Program-made: the position numbers and the translations under genes
NCBI GenBank assembly: GCA_000349905.1
Contig: KB722740.1
Location: forward strand, 597,133-661,132
DNA from: Volvariella volvacea V23
Lineage: Eukaryota; Basidiomycota; Agaricomycetes; Agaricales; Pluteaceae
Length of the DNA stretch: 64,000 bases
Direction: 5' to 3'
The notes under the pieces: generated by a model
Database searches by the model: none
Told to the model about the DNA's origin: nothing
The model's input: the letters and a program-made list of their open reading frames with translations, nothing else
Shown here: positions 1 through 11,512 of the stretch, one piece after another
Layout of the letters: every line of letters starts with the position of its first letter
How positions within the stretch are numbered: the stretch's first letter is position 1

Positions 1-815
1 TCCTGTCCATCTTTCATCGCTGGACTTGCCCCCATCTTTAAGGTTAGTAATACCCTACTCCAAAAGTATCCTCGTTCTAACCTTCATCAAGAACTGCAGT
101 CGACCAACTGAACACTATATTTCCGCCTCTCATTCTTGAAGAGCAGGACTGTTTTGCCTCAGAAGAAGGTCGGGAAGCGCTTCTGGAATACCTACCTGAT
201 AAAACCGCGAATACTTTGCAGACGCAGTGGTCTAAAAAGAATCCTGATTCTTTGGAGGTATGGAGTGACTTGAAGTCAGCAATCACGAAGGCTGAGCCAC
301 ACCTACGGGTAAGACTGAAATTGTTCATCAATCGTCCCACAGTCTCACAATAGGCGTAGAAAATACTTCATGCCAGCTCTGAGGACATTATATTGCAGTG
401 GACATACCCACGGCTTGATGCTGAAGTCTCAAAGCACCGTAATCACCTTCTCAAGGCCCCGTTCTGCGTTCACCCCAAGACAGGCAGAGTTTGTGTCCCA
501 GTTGATCCAGCAACCATCAGCAAATTCGACCCCGAGAAAGTTCCTACCATTGGCCAACTACTCCGAGAATTAGATGCAATTGGCACGAGTAGTGACGATC
601 AAGGTTGGTACTCGCGTGCTAACTAACGGACGTCACTAATCCATCGCCACGCAGATTGGAGGAAGACATCCCTGAGACCATATGTAGAGATCCTGGACAA
701 GCATGCACAGGGCTTGATGGACGCAACCAGGAGGGAGAGACGACAGGCTGGTAAGTGTCGGACTCTAAACCTGCTTGGAGTCATTCTGACTTGTACGTTA
801 GATTTATCATGGTGA
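1..815 (+). CDS. PRI1: DNA primase small (catalytic) subunit, 3' part
   Basis: Catalytic subunit of the DNA polymerase alpha-primase complex, which makes RNA primers in the nucleus. The 5' end lies left of the window. Exons read at about 1-42, 92-308, 360-603 and 655-749, with a short last exon at 802-815 ending in TGA. The exon from 360 carries the family signature WTYPRLDAEVSKHRNHLLK followed by PFCVHPKTGRVCVPVD and a FDPEKVPTI block, very like the C-terminal half of eukaryotic PriS. The metal-binding acidic residues of the active site would lie upstream and are not visible. The final exon adds only a few residues after a basic helix. The next gene runs convergently. Identity is secure from these motifs; the first exon boundary at 42/92 is less certain. 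Confidence 0.88.
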
Positions 816-982
816 CTCAATCACTGTCGTGACACAGCATGTATGTCCAACCATATTTCTTGCAAATTCGCACGACAAATAATTCCGAGCATCAAATCCA
901 TGTATTGCTTATATACGGACAACGAAAGACAGAAATTATTTCGAGACGAGAGAAATACTGACTCAAAAGAACACCACTTAAT

Positions 983-2605
983 CTATTCAGAGGCCTCAGC
1001 TAGCTCTGATTCCAACCATTGAAGTACAACTGGATGTACTTCCGGGTGGTGGCTTAAGATATCGTAAGTACGACTGGCGACAAACAGCGCACATTCCTCT
1101 GCCCGTGCAAAGCCGCTCAGGCACCCTTTTCTGTACTCATCCTCTGCCAATCCAATGATATCGGCGACCAACCCTCCCCCGAAGGCGTGTAATAACACTT
1201 GCAAGGTTATGAGAGAAGGAATGTCTGCACTAAGGGTCTCGATCTGGGAAATGGCGTCGGCGTGCTGCAGTAAGTCTGCTCTGTTTGCATAAACGGCATC
1301 CAGGAATGGACCTAAGGCCTTGAGGCCGTCATATGCGTCGTCCACCGCCTCTCTCGCAAGCTGGGATTCCTTGGAATTCGTAGGTCGAGGTAAGGTATTC
1401 AACAGATCGAACAATGCATAAGCGTCGGCCGCCGTGTGATCACCGGAGGGTTCAAGGGTCGGAGAGGGTGGGCGAGATGGAGGTAATTTGATCGTAAACC
1501 TACTGGCAGGTGGAGTCAGAGGGGGTGTTGCAGTTGGTGAGCCCTTCAACTTCTTGTTTGATACAGGTGTGAATAACGGAGATGAAGTCGGTGAAAGCGG
1601 GGTGTATGGGCGGTGGCTCAACGCAACTAACACTCTCCAAACAATGGAGATCAGGAACGTGGCCAAGAAGGTCTGGCAGTGTGTGGCAGTAGCGTAACGG
1701 CCGAGCACTCGAGCATAGGTCTGGATAAGCGGCTGCATTGCAACAATAGAAGGGTGCGGTGCATTGCGACTGACACCCTTGACAGAACGCTGGCCAGGTG
1801 TATTAAGGGCGTCCAGATGGGGAAGTAGTTTGTTCTTCATCGTTGCCAGCAAAGGATTCATTACCCGGCTGATGAGAGTAACAAGGCCTTCTCGGATGTC
1901 CTTCAAACCGTCCCCACGAGGATCACTATCCAACCCTAGGTTGAGTTCATCAAATATCTCCAGGAGGTCGCTGGCAAAGGAAGCAATTGCCAGGGCGTGA
2001 ACCTGCGCAGCATTGATGTCCGGCGACTGAGGTGTTGGGGCAGGGGCGGACATAAAAGGTGTAGATGAGATGATGGGAAGCAGCTGACTGGAGAGGTTGT
2101 TGACAAGGACAGAGAGTGGTCTGTGCAGACATCGGAGTGCTGCCCTGTGGAGGTGTGGGTTGTCGCGTGTTGCCTGCAACTCCCTGAGTATGACGACTAT
2201 ATGAGCTCATGAATACAAGGTGAAAAGTCATGAAACGCACGATGCAATCAATGCGCCCAGTACTTGCCCACGGCCTTGCGGAATTGGCTTCCTGCCTGAG
2301 ACTTGCTCATTTGGGGCCACTGGTCCAGAGGGTTGCGCCAATGCCTTCGACACCGCCTCACTCAGCCTCAGACTGAGCGCTTCGAGGTACGAACCGTCTT
2401 GAACTAGCGGAGTGGGTGTACTGGTTCCGGATGAGGATGGTCGTCCAGGTGATGTTCGTCGGAAGTTGCTTAAGGATAATTTGTTGTGCGGACGAGAGGG
2501 TTCGAAGCCTAAGCCTGAGTCTGGTCTAGAAGGTGGTTGGGGGGCTGGAGAGGAAGGCCTGCTCATGGGTCGGAAGAAAGACGGATTCCTGAGAGCGTTT
2601 AACAT
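983..2605 (-). CDS. Conserved-looking hypothetical protein, 521 aa
   Basis: Two exons, 2241-2605 and 983-2183, joined by a 57-nt GT...AG intron (2184-2240), give 521 codons in phase. I do not recognise the family. The N-terminal 85 residues are Ser/Pro-rich and basic, as in disordered regions. The middle is helical, and one hydrophobic run near residue 310 (TFLATFLISIVWRVLVALS) could be a membrane segment or a buried helix. It is followed by a Pro/Ser/Thr linker, and the last 150 residues are again helical and acidic. ATG at 2605 is the first in frame and is followed by a continuous reading frame. The gene is convergent with primase. It could be a membrane-tethered or trafficking protein, but the sequence does not show a function. 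Confidence 0.7.
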
Positions 2606-2810
2606 TGCAATAAACTCTTAAAAAGATTAACGGGGTAAGCGTATAGATTATAGGGAATGGAGATGATGGCTGAGGAGGTTTGTTGTTCTGTGGATAGGTG
2701 CAAGATTCAATGACGAGCAACCAGTTTGTATTTCGACTGAGAGAAAGGAACCTATCCCATTGGTGGGGGGATAGGGTTTCTACGATGGGTGAATTGCAAT
2801 GAAGCAAGTT

Positions 2811-3044
2811 CTAAGGAGGGCGGTCGGTGTCAAGTGGGAGGCAAGCAGTTGGTCCGAAAAGAATCTTGTTGATCTGTTGTGGCGAGCTGGACGGGGTCAT
2901 GAGCACTGCGCCAAAGGCCAATATCGAGCACATCAAGGCAGCACATACCACGATAAAGGGACAATCATAGAATGTGGTACAGGTACCCGTGAACGATGTC
3001 GATGATGATACAAAAGAAGGAAGGTCAGACCTTGGGCTCACCAT
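2811..3044 (-). CDS. Doubtful small ORF with one hydrophobic segment, 77 aa
   Basis: An open frame with an ATG at 3044 contains one strongly hydrophobic stretch (FIVVCAALMCSILAFGAVLM) typical of a single membrane helix. A TATATAA lies 18 bp upstream, but that is so close that a transcript started about 30 bp downstream would miss the ATG. The open frame may therefore be part of the 5' untranslated region of the 983-2605 gene rather than a gene. No family is recognised. Confidence 0.25.
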   Translation of the reverse strand: MVSPRSDLPSFVSSSTSFTGTCTTFYDCPFIVVCAALMCSILAFGAVLMTPSSSPQQINKILFGPTACLPLDTDRPP

Positions 3045-3061
3045 GTCATCTCAACCTGGCC

Positions 3062-3068
3062 TTATATA
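3062..3068 (-). promoter_or_regulatory. TATA-like element
   Basis: TATATAA on the minus strand, in a stretch without other coding evidence. It best fits the promoter of the 983-2605 gene with a leader of about 430 nt, or of the doubtful small ORF at 2811-3044. Confidence 0.4.
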
Positions 3069-3279
3069 CATTGGGATTTTCCCACGCAAAATTTCTTGTC
3101 AGTTATCCGACACATAGGGATATTATGCTTCATGCCAACCCGGACCAAAGGAAGTTCCTGGCAAGGTAATAATAACGCACCCTTTGTATTCAATGGCCCT
3201 TTAAATCCGTGATAAAACACTTGTCAATTGCACTCCTTCTCCTGGCTACGCCAATATTGGCTCACAACTGCGTCACAGC

Positions 3280-6200
3280 TCACTCCTTACTTGACAATAA
3301 ATCCCGCAACTGCAGTCTCAGCGCCACGTCTTGACACCGCAGCCTCCACAAGCAACTCTCCTCATCTGACTCACGTAGTCTTAACACCGCCTGCGTGAAT
3401 GTGTCTTCCGGGACCGGAGCTTTCGGCACCACCAGAATCTTTGTGTCACCTGCAGAATCCAGATCTGATCGATTGATTTGTGCTAGCATATGTAAGGGGG
3501 AGAACCTACCGGGAAAGGGTGCCGACTCCGCTGGAAAAACGGACACTGAGAAATCTTTCAGCGATTGGACCAACCTGACCACCTGTGCTGCTGGTACTTC
3601 AGACCAGCCACGGGCACTATTGGAATCTTCAATAGAGTTCCATATATTGAGAAAAAGGGCCAGATCGTTGTTTTCGACCTCATGAGTAGGGGGTGATATC
3701 GGGGAAGGTGCATCGAAAGCAATTAAGTCTTCCCGGACATTCTGGTTGTTCAACCTCGTGAGACCTTCTATAAATAAGCATTTATGGTCGTACGACCACA
3801 CACCGAAGCCAATTCTCCTTTCCGATGGACAGGCAAGTCATCTGCCAACTGAATGAAAATAGACATCAGCCCTGTGTTGCAGCAATCCCTTGTTCATCAG
3901 AGGACTCACGACTAAACTCCCCATCTCCCGTGTTGGATCCCCCACAGCCAAGTTTTGGGGGCTTGATGTATATGGGGTAGACCCAACTGAGGGTCGCTCG
4001 CGTCCCGACAACCTAGAGCTTGCATGGCTGGCAGCGCGTGCATCACTTAACAGGGAACTTGAAGCGTCGGATAGCTTCCGGTCTGCGAGGTTGCGCACGG
4101 GGGGTGGGGCAGCGTAAGCCTCATATCGAAGTTTTGGTGATGCCAATTTTCGGTTGTCTGGCGGAGCAAGAGAATCTTGGGTAGGTGGAGGGGGGGTGAA
4201 TGTACGCAGGACTTCAGCAAAATCTGGCAACTGCAACGACTTGAGATAGGTAGTGACGGATCTGCGGAGGACGCTTACAGAACTCGAGGCTGCCTTTCGT
4301 GCGAGAGATTTGAGGATCGTTGGCTGATGGCAAAGGGTAAGAAATTGGTCACAGCGCTTGGAAGCCAATTAGTAGCTGACCCCTCAAGGGAAATAACTAA
4401 GGCATACTTTGCGGATATGCCTCCTAGAAATCTGCTGTAATTCTTTCACATCGCCCTCGACTCGTGTTGGGATTGATTCACACTCTGCAGCGATCCTTAG
4501 CATGGATAAGAGTGCTGCCTCCTGCACGATAACTATGCCATACACATCATGAATCAATGCACCACGAAAAAATCGAGATTTTGCCTACTGCTGCAAGAAG
4601 CGATATGGAAAGACAGCCCTTCAAGTAACTTGATAGGCGAAATAGATACTCTTCCACAATACTCGCAAGCTAATGCCGACAAAATGACATGAAGGCTAGG
4701 GCCAATGTGCTTGTCCTCATTGGTGAGTAGTGTTAGTAATGTCGTAGCGCAATTGGACTGGAAGATGACATCGGCTTCGTCATTTAAGCGACTTTGTGCT
4801 TAAACGAGAGGTAGGTAATAACTTACAGTTGCGGAGAAACGACAGGACTAGCTCAACGGCCGATTCAATGACCTGGCCTGCGGGATCTGCGTCAATCGCC
4901 CGAAGTAATTCATGTATGCGTAGGGCGAAGGCTTCCCCATCGCTAGAGAACAGAACAATAGCAATTTCTATCAATCGGACACTTTGTTCATTTTTCTCAG
5001 TAATGTCGGTTGTTGTCCCTGGGGGCAGTGAGTGGATACTTTGTTGATAATACGACTCCACAATGCTGGTATCGACCCGATAGAGAATATGAAGTGTCTG
5101 AGTTCAATCAGCGACGAAATCAAGGCTGACATGAAACATACTTTCGTCCTTATCACGGGGTCACTAGATTGTAACCAGGACATGATACACTCAACTTGAC
5201 TCCCTGTTAAGGCACTGGGTGCTTCTGGTGTTCCAGCCCAGGTGATAGGGTCCAAACAACCCAGGCATAGCAAAAATGCGTATATGTCGTTTGGCTGTTG
5301 ATTTATTAAGTGTTGTATGTATTTCACGGGGTGTGTGCTCTTGTCCTTCATAATCACTGCCGTACTTACATGTGACAGAAGGCGAAAAGTGGCATACAAC
5401 TCTAATTGATTGATGTCCTTGGTACTTAGTTATTATCACAGGATAAATACGCACCAGCATTACTACCGACAGTAGACTGTTGTAACAGGAGGAGGATGAC
5501 CTCGTAGTTATCATCCAGAGATCTGGCTCATAGTCAGAGGGAAGTAGTAATCAGTGCAAGCTCAAAATACCCTTGTGCCTCAAGTGCATGAAGCAACCGG
5601 AGTCTGGATGGTGTTTCGCTCGCATCCCACGCCTCTAATGCAGCTGACTCCAGTATGTGAATAGCCAATGAACCGACTTGGCTTGCAACATCCTATGAAA
5701 TGTAAGAGGATCAGCAATGACCTGTACGATCAACGACTTGCATGGGAGTTAGGGATTCACTTTGGGGAGTCTATCAACAAGGAGTAGACCCGCATTAGCT
5801 ACCACTACATCTCTGTCTTCCACTCGCTTTAGGATTCGGGGCGCAATAGACGCTAACAGCTCGGGGTCGTGGGTGGATAAGGCGCGATAAGCCAGTAGTG
5901 CCCGCCGCCGGACATGGGACCTACTTTCATTGAGCCAATATTACCACGAGAGCGAGTTATACCTACTGACGAGTTGTGGGATAACAAGTCCGAAAGGCGA
6001 GGGTGAACAGCAGGAACGAAGTCTTCTGTCGAGCTTGCAATTAGGCTGTCCAGTGCCAGACAAATGCGAGATACTTCGCAAGACTCCAAGTCCTATTGCG
6101 AACTAAGATAGTGAAGTAGATAGAGGCAAATTCAAAACCTTTCGCAAAGTGTTGATTAGCATGAGGTGGAGCTCATGGGCTGGGGGCATTAACTCTGAAC

Positions 6201-6637
6201 AGAAGAGGTACCCTTCCAATCACCGCTGCGTCAGCGCCACTGGCATGCATAACTGCGTGATGCAAATGTGTAAGAGCCTGTACCTAGTCTCTTATCACTG
6301 ACTGTACGCCCTGCTTCTGCGAGATTGATAGCATGACGGAACGCGAAATCGAAAGTATTCTTTTCGAGGTGATCGGAAATCATGGAGCAATATAATAATA
6401 TGATTAACGCTTCTTTGCACTGCGTCTGCAGGAGCATTCGAGTAGCAGCTCGTGAATAGCAATAACCAGGCCTACATTGGACAACGATGGAGCTGATAGT
6501 CTTTCTTTGATTTCTTCTATCTCTTTCGAAACAAGCTGGGACCTTTCTCGCGCCGAGTCTGTGGCTTCAACCTTGCGTACAAGGGAGTAATGGGCCGCAC
6601 TACTTGCACCTGATGAGATGTACGGGATATTGTCCAT
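3280..6637 (-). CDS. Adaptin large subunit, AP-4 epsilon-like
   Basis: Large subunit of a heterotetrameric vesicle-coat adaptor, a cytosolic protein recruited to trans-Golgi membranes. At least ten exons. The N-terminus from ATG 6637 reads through the block KEIEEIKERLSAP, then (6426 down to 6300) CKEALIILLYCSMISDH and HAINLAEAG, then INTLRKDLES, HVRRRALLAYRAL (near 5930), and further on SSDPVIRTKTLHILYRV (near 5150). These match the alpha-solenoid trunk of adaptins in order. The pairing of the RLSAP block with CKE and the C-terminal VPAAQVVRLVQSL region point to AP-4 epsilon rather than AP-1 gamma or AP-2 alpha. A Ser/Pro hinge lies at about 3900-4200. The intron between about 3802 and 3870, which joins hinge and appendage, is not resolved. 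The gene shares a 176-bp promoter with BUB2. Confidence 0.75.
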
Positions 6638-6813
6638 GATTGATCAAGGAGCGGGCAAGCAGGCCTTGGTGTGTGGGTACACGATGCAAGGGTGGGCGCG
6701 TGAGCAAATGAGAACAAAGGGGCGTGTTGAAACAGTTGACGCTGTCGCTGCCAATTGTCAATGGATCCGAACAAACTCGGCCACACAATTCCTCCTCTCC
6801 CCTACCCTCCAGC
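6638..6813. promoter_or_regulatory. Bidirectional promoter between adaptin and BUB2
   Basis: Only 176 bp separate the start codons of the minus-strand adaptin gene (6637) and plus-strand BUB2 (6814), so both promoters must lie here. No clear TATA element is visible. Confidence 0.55.
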
Positions 6814-8037
6814 ATGGAGGAATCTGTAAGGGCATTCAGGAAGCTGCTTGACCAACCAAAGTACCGACTAGCTTCACGCTCGCGAGGCACAGGAGAAGTC
6901 GATGATGGGACTAAAAGGCTTAGGCGCATGATCTTGGTTGACGGCATACCGTCTGCAGCAGTATGTTGATGCTACCGGTGCAACATAGTCTTTACATTTA
7001 TGCGCCTAGGATCCAACACTGCGCCCTCGTATTTGGAAGATTCTTCTGCGAGTCACGGACGTACCTGCGAAAGACTTTCTTGACTATGTGGCCCGTGGAC
7101 CTTGTGAAGTGAGGGAAAAGATACGCAATGACACCTTTCGGTTCGTCCGCCGCCTTGAGAGTGTATCTCGTGTAAGCCTCAAATAGCTTGTGCAAAGCAC
7201 ATTGGCTACAGACAAGGGTTTTAAAGAGCGCGTTCGCGAAGACATGCTTGTACGATTGCTAGATGCTTTCGTGTGGCGGAATCAAGGTATGTCCCTCCAT
7301 GGCCTCCGAGTAAATAACCTAACACCATAGTCCCAGACCGACAAGAAACTGATCAGCTTGCGTTTACATATGTGCAAGGGATGAACGTCCTTGCCGCACC
7401 GTTTTTATACACCATGCCCTCGGAACTTGAAGCTTTCTATTGCTTTTCCAAGTTCATCGAAGAATGCTGTCCACTCTATGTACAACCCACTTTAGAGGGC
7501 GTTCACAGAGGCCTCAGAGTGGGTTTAATCCTGTTTCCAGCGAACCGTTCTCATCTTTGCCGCAGCTACTGGACCGTTGTCTCAGGATTGTCGATCCCGA
7601 ACTATTTGGTTACCTACGCTCAAAAAATCTCTCTGCGGAGATCTATGCATTTCCTTGTGAGGGACAAACCACAATCACTTTTATTCAACTAATTTTATCC
7701 CTAGCTGTCTTGACGTTATGCGCTTGTACTCCGCCGTTAGATCAGGTATTACAGCTATGGGACTTTCTCTTGGCCTTTGGCGTGCACCTGAATGTTCTTT
7801 GCGTAATTGCGCAACTACTCTTGATGCGTGACGACGTAATGAAATCCTCGAGGTTCGTGTCCATACGTCCGCACAAGGGCAATACCAGCTAACGCCCTTA
7901 ATAGTCCCATGCGACTTCTACGGACATTCCCGCCATTAGATGCCGTCCAAGTGATTGGTATAGCAGTAACGCTTGTTCGGGATCTCCCTACGGAGTTATA
8001 TGACGAGCTTGTTCGACATCCTTACGAAATTCGTTGA
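6814..8037 (+). CDS. BUB2: Bub2/Cdc16-type TBC GTPase-activating protein
   Basis: GAP for the Tem1/Spg1 small GTPase at spindle pole bodies; it restrains mitotic exit or septation until the spindle is positioned. Seven exons (6814-6960, 7010-7140, 7198-7286, 7331-7518, 7566-7656, 7705-7852, 7905-8037) total 927 nt, giving 308 aa, about the length of yeast Bub2. All three TBC motifs are present in order: LRPRIWKILL with the catalytic arginine, KIRNDTFRTL, and FTYVQGMNVL with the catalytic glutamine. The blocks IYAFPSVLTLCACTPPLDQV and LQLWDFLLAFG are characteristic of the Bub2/Cdc16 subfamily. ATG 6814 is the first in frame. The usual partner Bfa1/Byr4 is not in the window. Confidence 0.92.
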
Positions 8038-8421
8038 CCTGATGGACACTAGACACGATACCCACGACAGCACGGCTCGACATGACATAGCATTGGCACG
8101 AACGAGGGTTTGTGCCCCTCTACGACACTCTTGCTTTCGATGTCTTATTCCAAGATGTGTGTAGCATATTTATTGGTTGTAGTTCTAATAGCAGATGTGA
8201 ATGAGATGACATGATGCTTGCGACATATCACGCTAAGATTGACTGAACCGAGCAATGTTCCACGAATTACCGAGCTAGGGTTAAACTATGTATAATACAA
8301 CAGGTTCGTATACCAAATACAACATTAGGCAATCTGGTAGATGTTGATGCTGTCAGTAGGGAGTAAGGGGGCGAGGCGACTACAATCGACGTATGAGAGA
8401 AGTATAATTGACAGCACGACG
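8038..8421. other. Convergent 3' flanks of BUB2 and the bZIP gene
   Basis: This is a 384-bp stretch between two stop codons. No coding frame or RNA gene is seen; it should hold the two 3' untranslated regions. Confidence 0.5.
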
Positions 8422-9291
8422 TCATCGCATAGAGCCCTCCGAATCGTTGGAGTGGGAATAGTAATGCCGCGAATACTCGTGCTGTGAGTACTCGCGCTCA
8501 GAGGTGGACCTCAGGCCCGAGAGACGTGAAATGGGTGGGAGTGGGGTGGGGTGGTTGCGGTCGTCATTATTCTCCACGAGCTCCCGACAGTCCATGATGC
8601 CACCACAACAATCCGACTCTGGGCTTGGACTTCGGCTGCCACCATGACTTCTGGAATCCTCAGGTCGGAGACTATGGTGACGTGATATGTGTCTTGGTGA
8701 AGACCATCTGTGTGGAGGTGGTGATAGAATCCTCGGCAACCTCTCTTGTGGGTGAGCATATCGGGGTTCGTGACGCGGAGTAGCAGCATGAGCCAGGTCC
8801 GAAACGGTGGAAGACGGAGCAGGGGAAGGAAAAGAAGCTGGACGTAGGTTATTCTGACTCCCAGGAGGTGAATTTGTGTGTGTAGGCAGTAGTGGGGATG
8901 CAGAAGGAGCGGCCGCAGCTGTTGGAGGAACCATAGCAAAAGCCAGCTGCTGAAACCGCGCCAGTGAGACAGAAGCTTGTGCAAGGTTATGCATTAACTC
9001 TGTTGAGGTCTGTGTCTATCAACGACTACGGGTCAGTCACGTCCAATCCTACAATGACAGGAGAATACGGGACTAGCTCACTATCTCTGGGTTGAAAGCC
9101 ACTGCTGGTACTGCCAAACCAGCACGAGCTAATTCGAGATCCTTCCGTAGCTGAGCATTCTCTTCCTCAGCCCTTCGACATCTCTCCTCCAAGTCCGTGA
9201 CATACTTTGCTTTGCGTGCGCGATAGTCACGCTGTTGTACGAGAGCGCGAGTGGGTGGGATAGTTAGGTCCTTCTTACGGCCTCTTGTCAT
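8422..9291 (-). CDS. bZIP transcription factor with noncanonical basic region
   Basis: Nuclear DNA-binding protein, 267 aa, from two exons (9082-9291 and 8422-9015) joined by a 66-nt intron. Residues about 15-60 form a bZIP. The basic part ALVQQRDYRARKAKYV runs directly into a leucine-zipper heptad register (YVTDLEERCRRAEEENAQLR). The alignment keeps the Gln, Tyr/Phe-position and final Arg of fungal AP-1-like basic regions, but the normally invariant Asn is replaced by Ala. The rest is low-complexity, rich in Pro, Ser, His and Arg, and ends in a Ser/Tyr/His-rich tail with tandem EYSQHEYSRHYYS-like units. The start at 9291 follows a clean upstream region and gives a basic MTRGRKK N-terminus. 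Target genes cannot be told. Confidence 0.85.
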
Positions 9292-10092
9292 GGCCTATCC
9301 TGTGCAACGAGGAGAAAAGTAGCGGGAAGAGTGAACCACACAAGCGCGCTTGAGGGGAAGAGTAAAGAAAGTATTTATGCAAGGATTTGAGGCCATTTAA
9401 CATCATTGCAGGCGCAGATTGCGCTCATAGTTCCCACACAAAATCAAATTGAATTACATATCACTCACCCAGTTTGGTACATGACCCTCTCCTCTTCTAG
9501 GGCCGAGAAATAAGTCCCGCTTCTCTTGAGTCTCCTTATCACTTATCGTTCCCCGGGGTTTGTCCTTTGTTGTGTCAACCGTCGTTGGGAATTAGCTCGG
9601 GCGCTGCTAAATGATAAGCAGTTATGGCATAGCACTTGACCAACCCTTCGCATCAAAGCCCGCTTCTTTCTCACTTGCTGCAGTGCAAGCCGAGCTCAGT
9701 GTGTCACCTTGCGTGCTCATGCGTGCCAACTCGATGACTGAAATGTGTTCACGTATTCAGTTCTGCAAGCACGTTCATGTCTGTACGTCATGGGATGCAG
9801 CAAAGTCCTGCTCGGGATGATTACCTTTTTCAATATGAAAATGATATTATCCTGACGAACCCTTGCCAGTGTCGCCCTTCGAACGTTCACCTCGGGCATG
9901 AACATATAAAGGGCCCAACAGCGCACATCATTGGCAGATAAGCACTCCACCCATACTGCTGGAAATTGATGTAGCATGATGTTCGGCTATCCTGGCAACT
10001 AATCATGAAGAAACACGTTATATTATAACCTATAAATTGAACCCACTGTCCGATGGATGTGACGAAACAAATAAATTACTATCTAAACTTAC
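9292..10092. other. Intergenic region upstream of the bZIP gene
   Basis: An 801-bp stretch between the bZIP start and the metal transporter stop. Short open frames on both strands show no protein-like character. Likely the bZIP promoter plus the transporter 3' flank. Confidence 0.5.
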
Positions 10093-11512
10093 TCAACTGT
10101 GGTGATCAACTTCCTCGAATCTCACCCGGACCTCCGCTATCTCTGACTTGGCCTTCTTCAGCGTCTTGGTTATCTCTGCCTCTAAAGCACTGGTTTCCCT
10201 GATCGTGAGGTTGCTTGGTACCTGCGCCGTAAGGTCCACAAACATCACAGATCCAGCTCGTCGCGCTCGAAGATCAGAAATGCCCGCAAGAGATACTGGC
10301 TTTTTATGCGAGTCTGTTTTCAATAGTGGTTGCAAATCTGCACGCAGACTATCTCGGGTATGTTTTGATACCCCAGCGTCAGTGAGGTCACCCCAGGCTC
10401 CGTGCAATAAATCAATCCCTTGCCGAAGGATTACAAGCGAAACAATTAATCCTAGAGTTCAAAGGTGTTTATCAGAGCCTTGGAGGGTGATATGAAGGAC
10501 AAGGTACGCACCACCAATTGGATCAAACGGTATTATCGGGAATATCCAAGTTCCTACGATGGCGACGAAGGCCACGACACTGGAATAAGCGTCGCTCCGG
10601 TGGTGAATGGCATTTGCTAATAACACGGGGCTCTTTTCCTCGTCCGCAACCTTCTTTGTGATACGATACAGCCATTCCTTGTTCAACACACTGATAGCGG
10701 CGAACCAGGCCGCATTGGGATCAACACCGTGAACATGGGAATGACCGAGAGCCGGTGCTGGTGCACTGGCGATGAGTTCAAGTACACTTCTCAACGGCCC
10801 AGGGTTGAGTGCTTCCGCGGTGTGTCCAAACGCATCAATAAGAAGGTGGTATGAATGAAAACCAATTCCGAGTGCGCCTCCGATGAGGAGGATAGAAATA
10901 GTTGTGGCGCCAATGGTCTCGAACTTGGCGAATCCAAAGGGGTATCGTTCAGAAGGTGGCCTGCGTGAAAGCCGCCAACAGAATAGAGTGACAAAGTCTC
11001 CGAGTAAATCTATCAAGGAACAATGACATCAATATGAACCAAGCTAAGTAGGCTTGTCTTAATTGAAGTACCTGAATCACGCACCGCTTAAAGAATGTCC
11101 TGCATCAGCGAGAAGGGATGCTGAATGCATGTACCACCCAGCAATGCCCTTGACGCTCGTCAACCCGACATTGCAAAAAAGTCCAATGAGGGTGATTTGA
11201 CTCCCTCTATCGCCTGATAAGCGCTGTGCATTAGACAGGAGGCCGCCAGCCACCGTAACGCCGAAACCCACCTGAACCCCGCCATGCTGCGATTATTTGC
11301 TCTGCTCCTTGAGCACGACTTTCCTCGCTATGCGAGTGATGATGTCCAAAGATGGAATGGGAATGGGAATGAGTGTGTGAATGGGCGTCGTGTGAGTGGT
11401 TGGGATTGGCGTTGTGTCCGTCTTCATGGTTGTGTTCATGGCGGGTATTTTGTGTGATTGACCTTCTATTAATTAATGATGCCCCGTTGGACTGTGCATG
11501 ACGAAGAGCCAT
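10093..11512 (-). CDS. MMT1: Mitochondrial cation diffusion facilitator, MMT1/2-like metal transporter
   Basis: CDF-family transporter of divalent metal, probably iron, in the mitochondrial membrane by analogy with yeast Mmt1/Mmt2. Four exons (11272-11512, 11085-11213, 10512-11009, 10093-10451) give 408 aa in phase. The N-terminus is short, basic and hydroxylated, as a matrix-targeting signal, and is followed by a His-rich segment of about 45 residues with many HSH and HTH repeats. Metal-site helices are visible: LLADAGHSLSDLLGDF, formed across the second intron, and AIHHRSDAYSSVVAFV. Further membrane segments are IGATTISILLIGGALGIGF and PIGGLIVSLVILRQG, with a C-terminal cytosolic-type domain after it. 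The open frame extends upstream of 11512 without an ATG, so ATG 11512 is chosen. Whether the substrate is Fe, Zn or Mn is not decided by the sequence. Confidence 0.87.

Noticed and set aside
3802..3870. Stop codons between adaptin hinge and appendage, suggesting a pseudogene
   Set aside because: All other exons of this gene are intact and in phase; the region is most simply an intron whose exact ends I could not fix.
8511..8984. Long Leu/His-rich open frame overlapping the bZIP gene
   Set aside because: It is the +1 shadow of the low-complexity bZIP tail.
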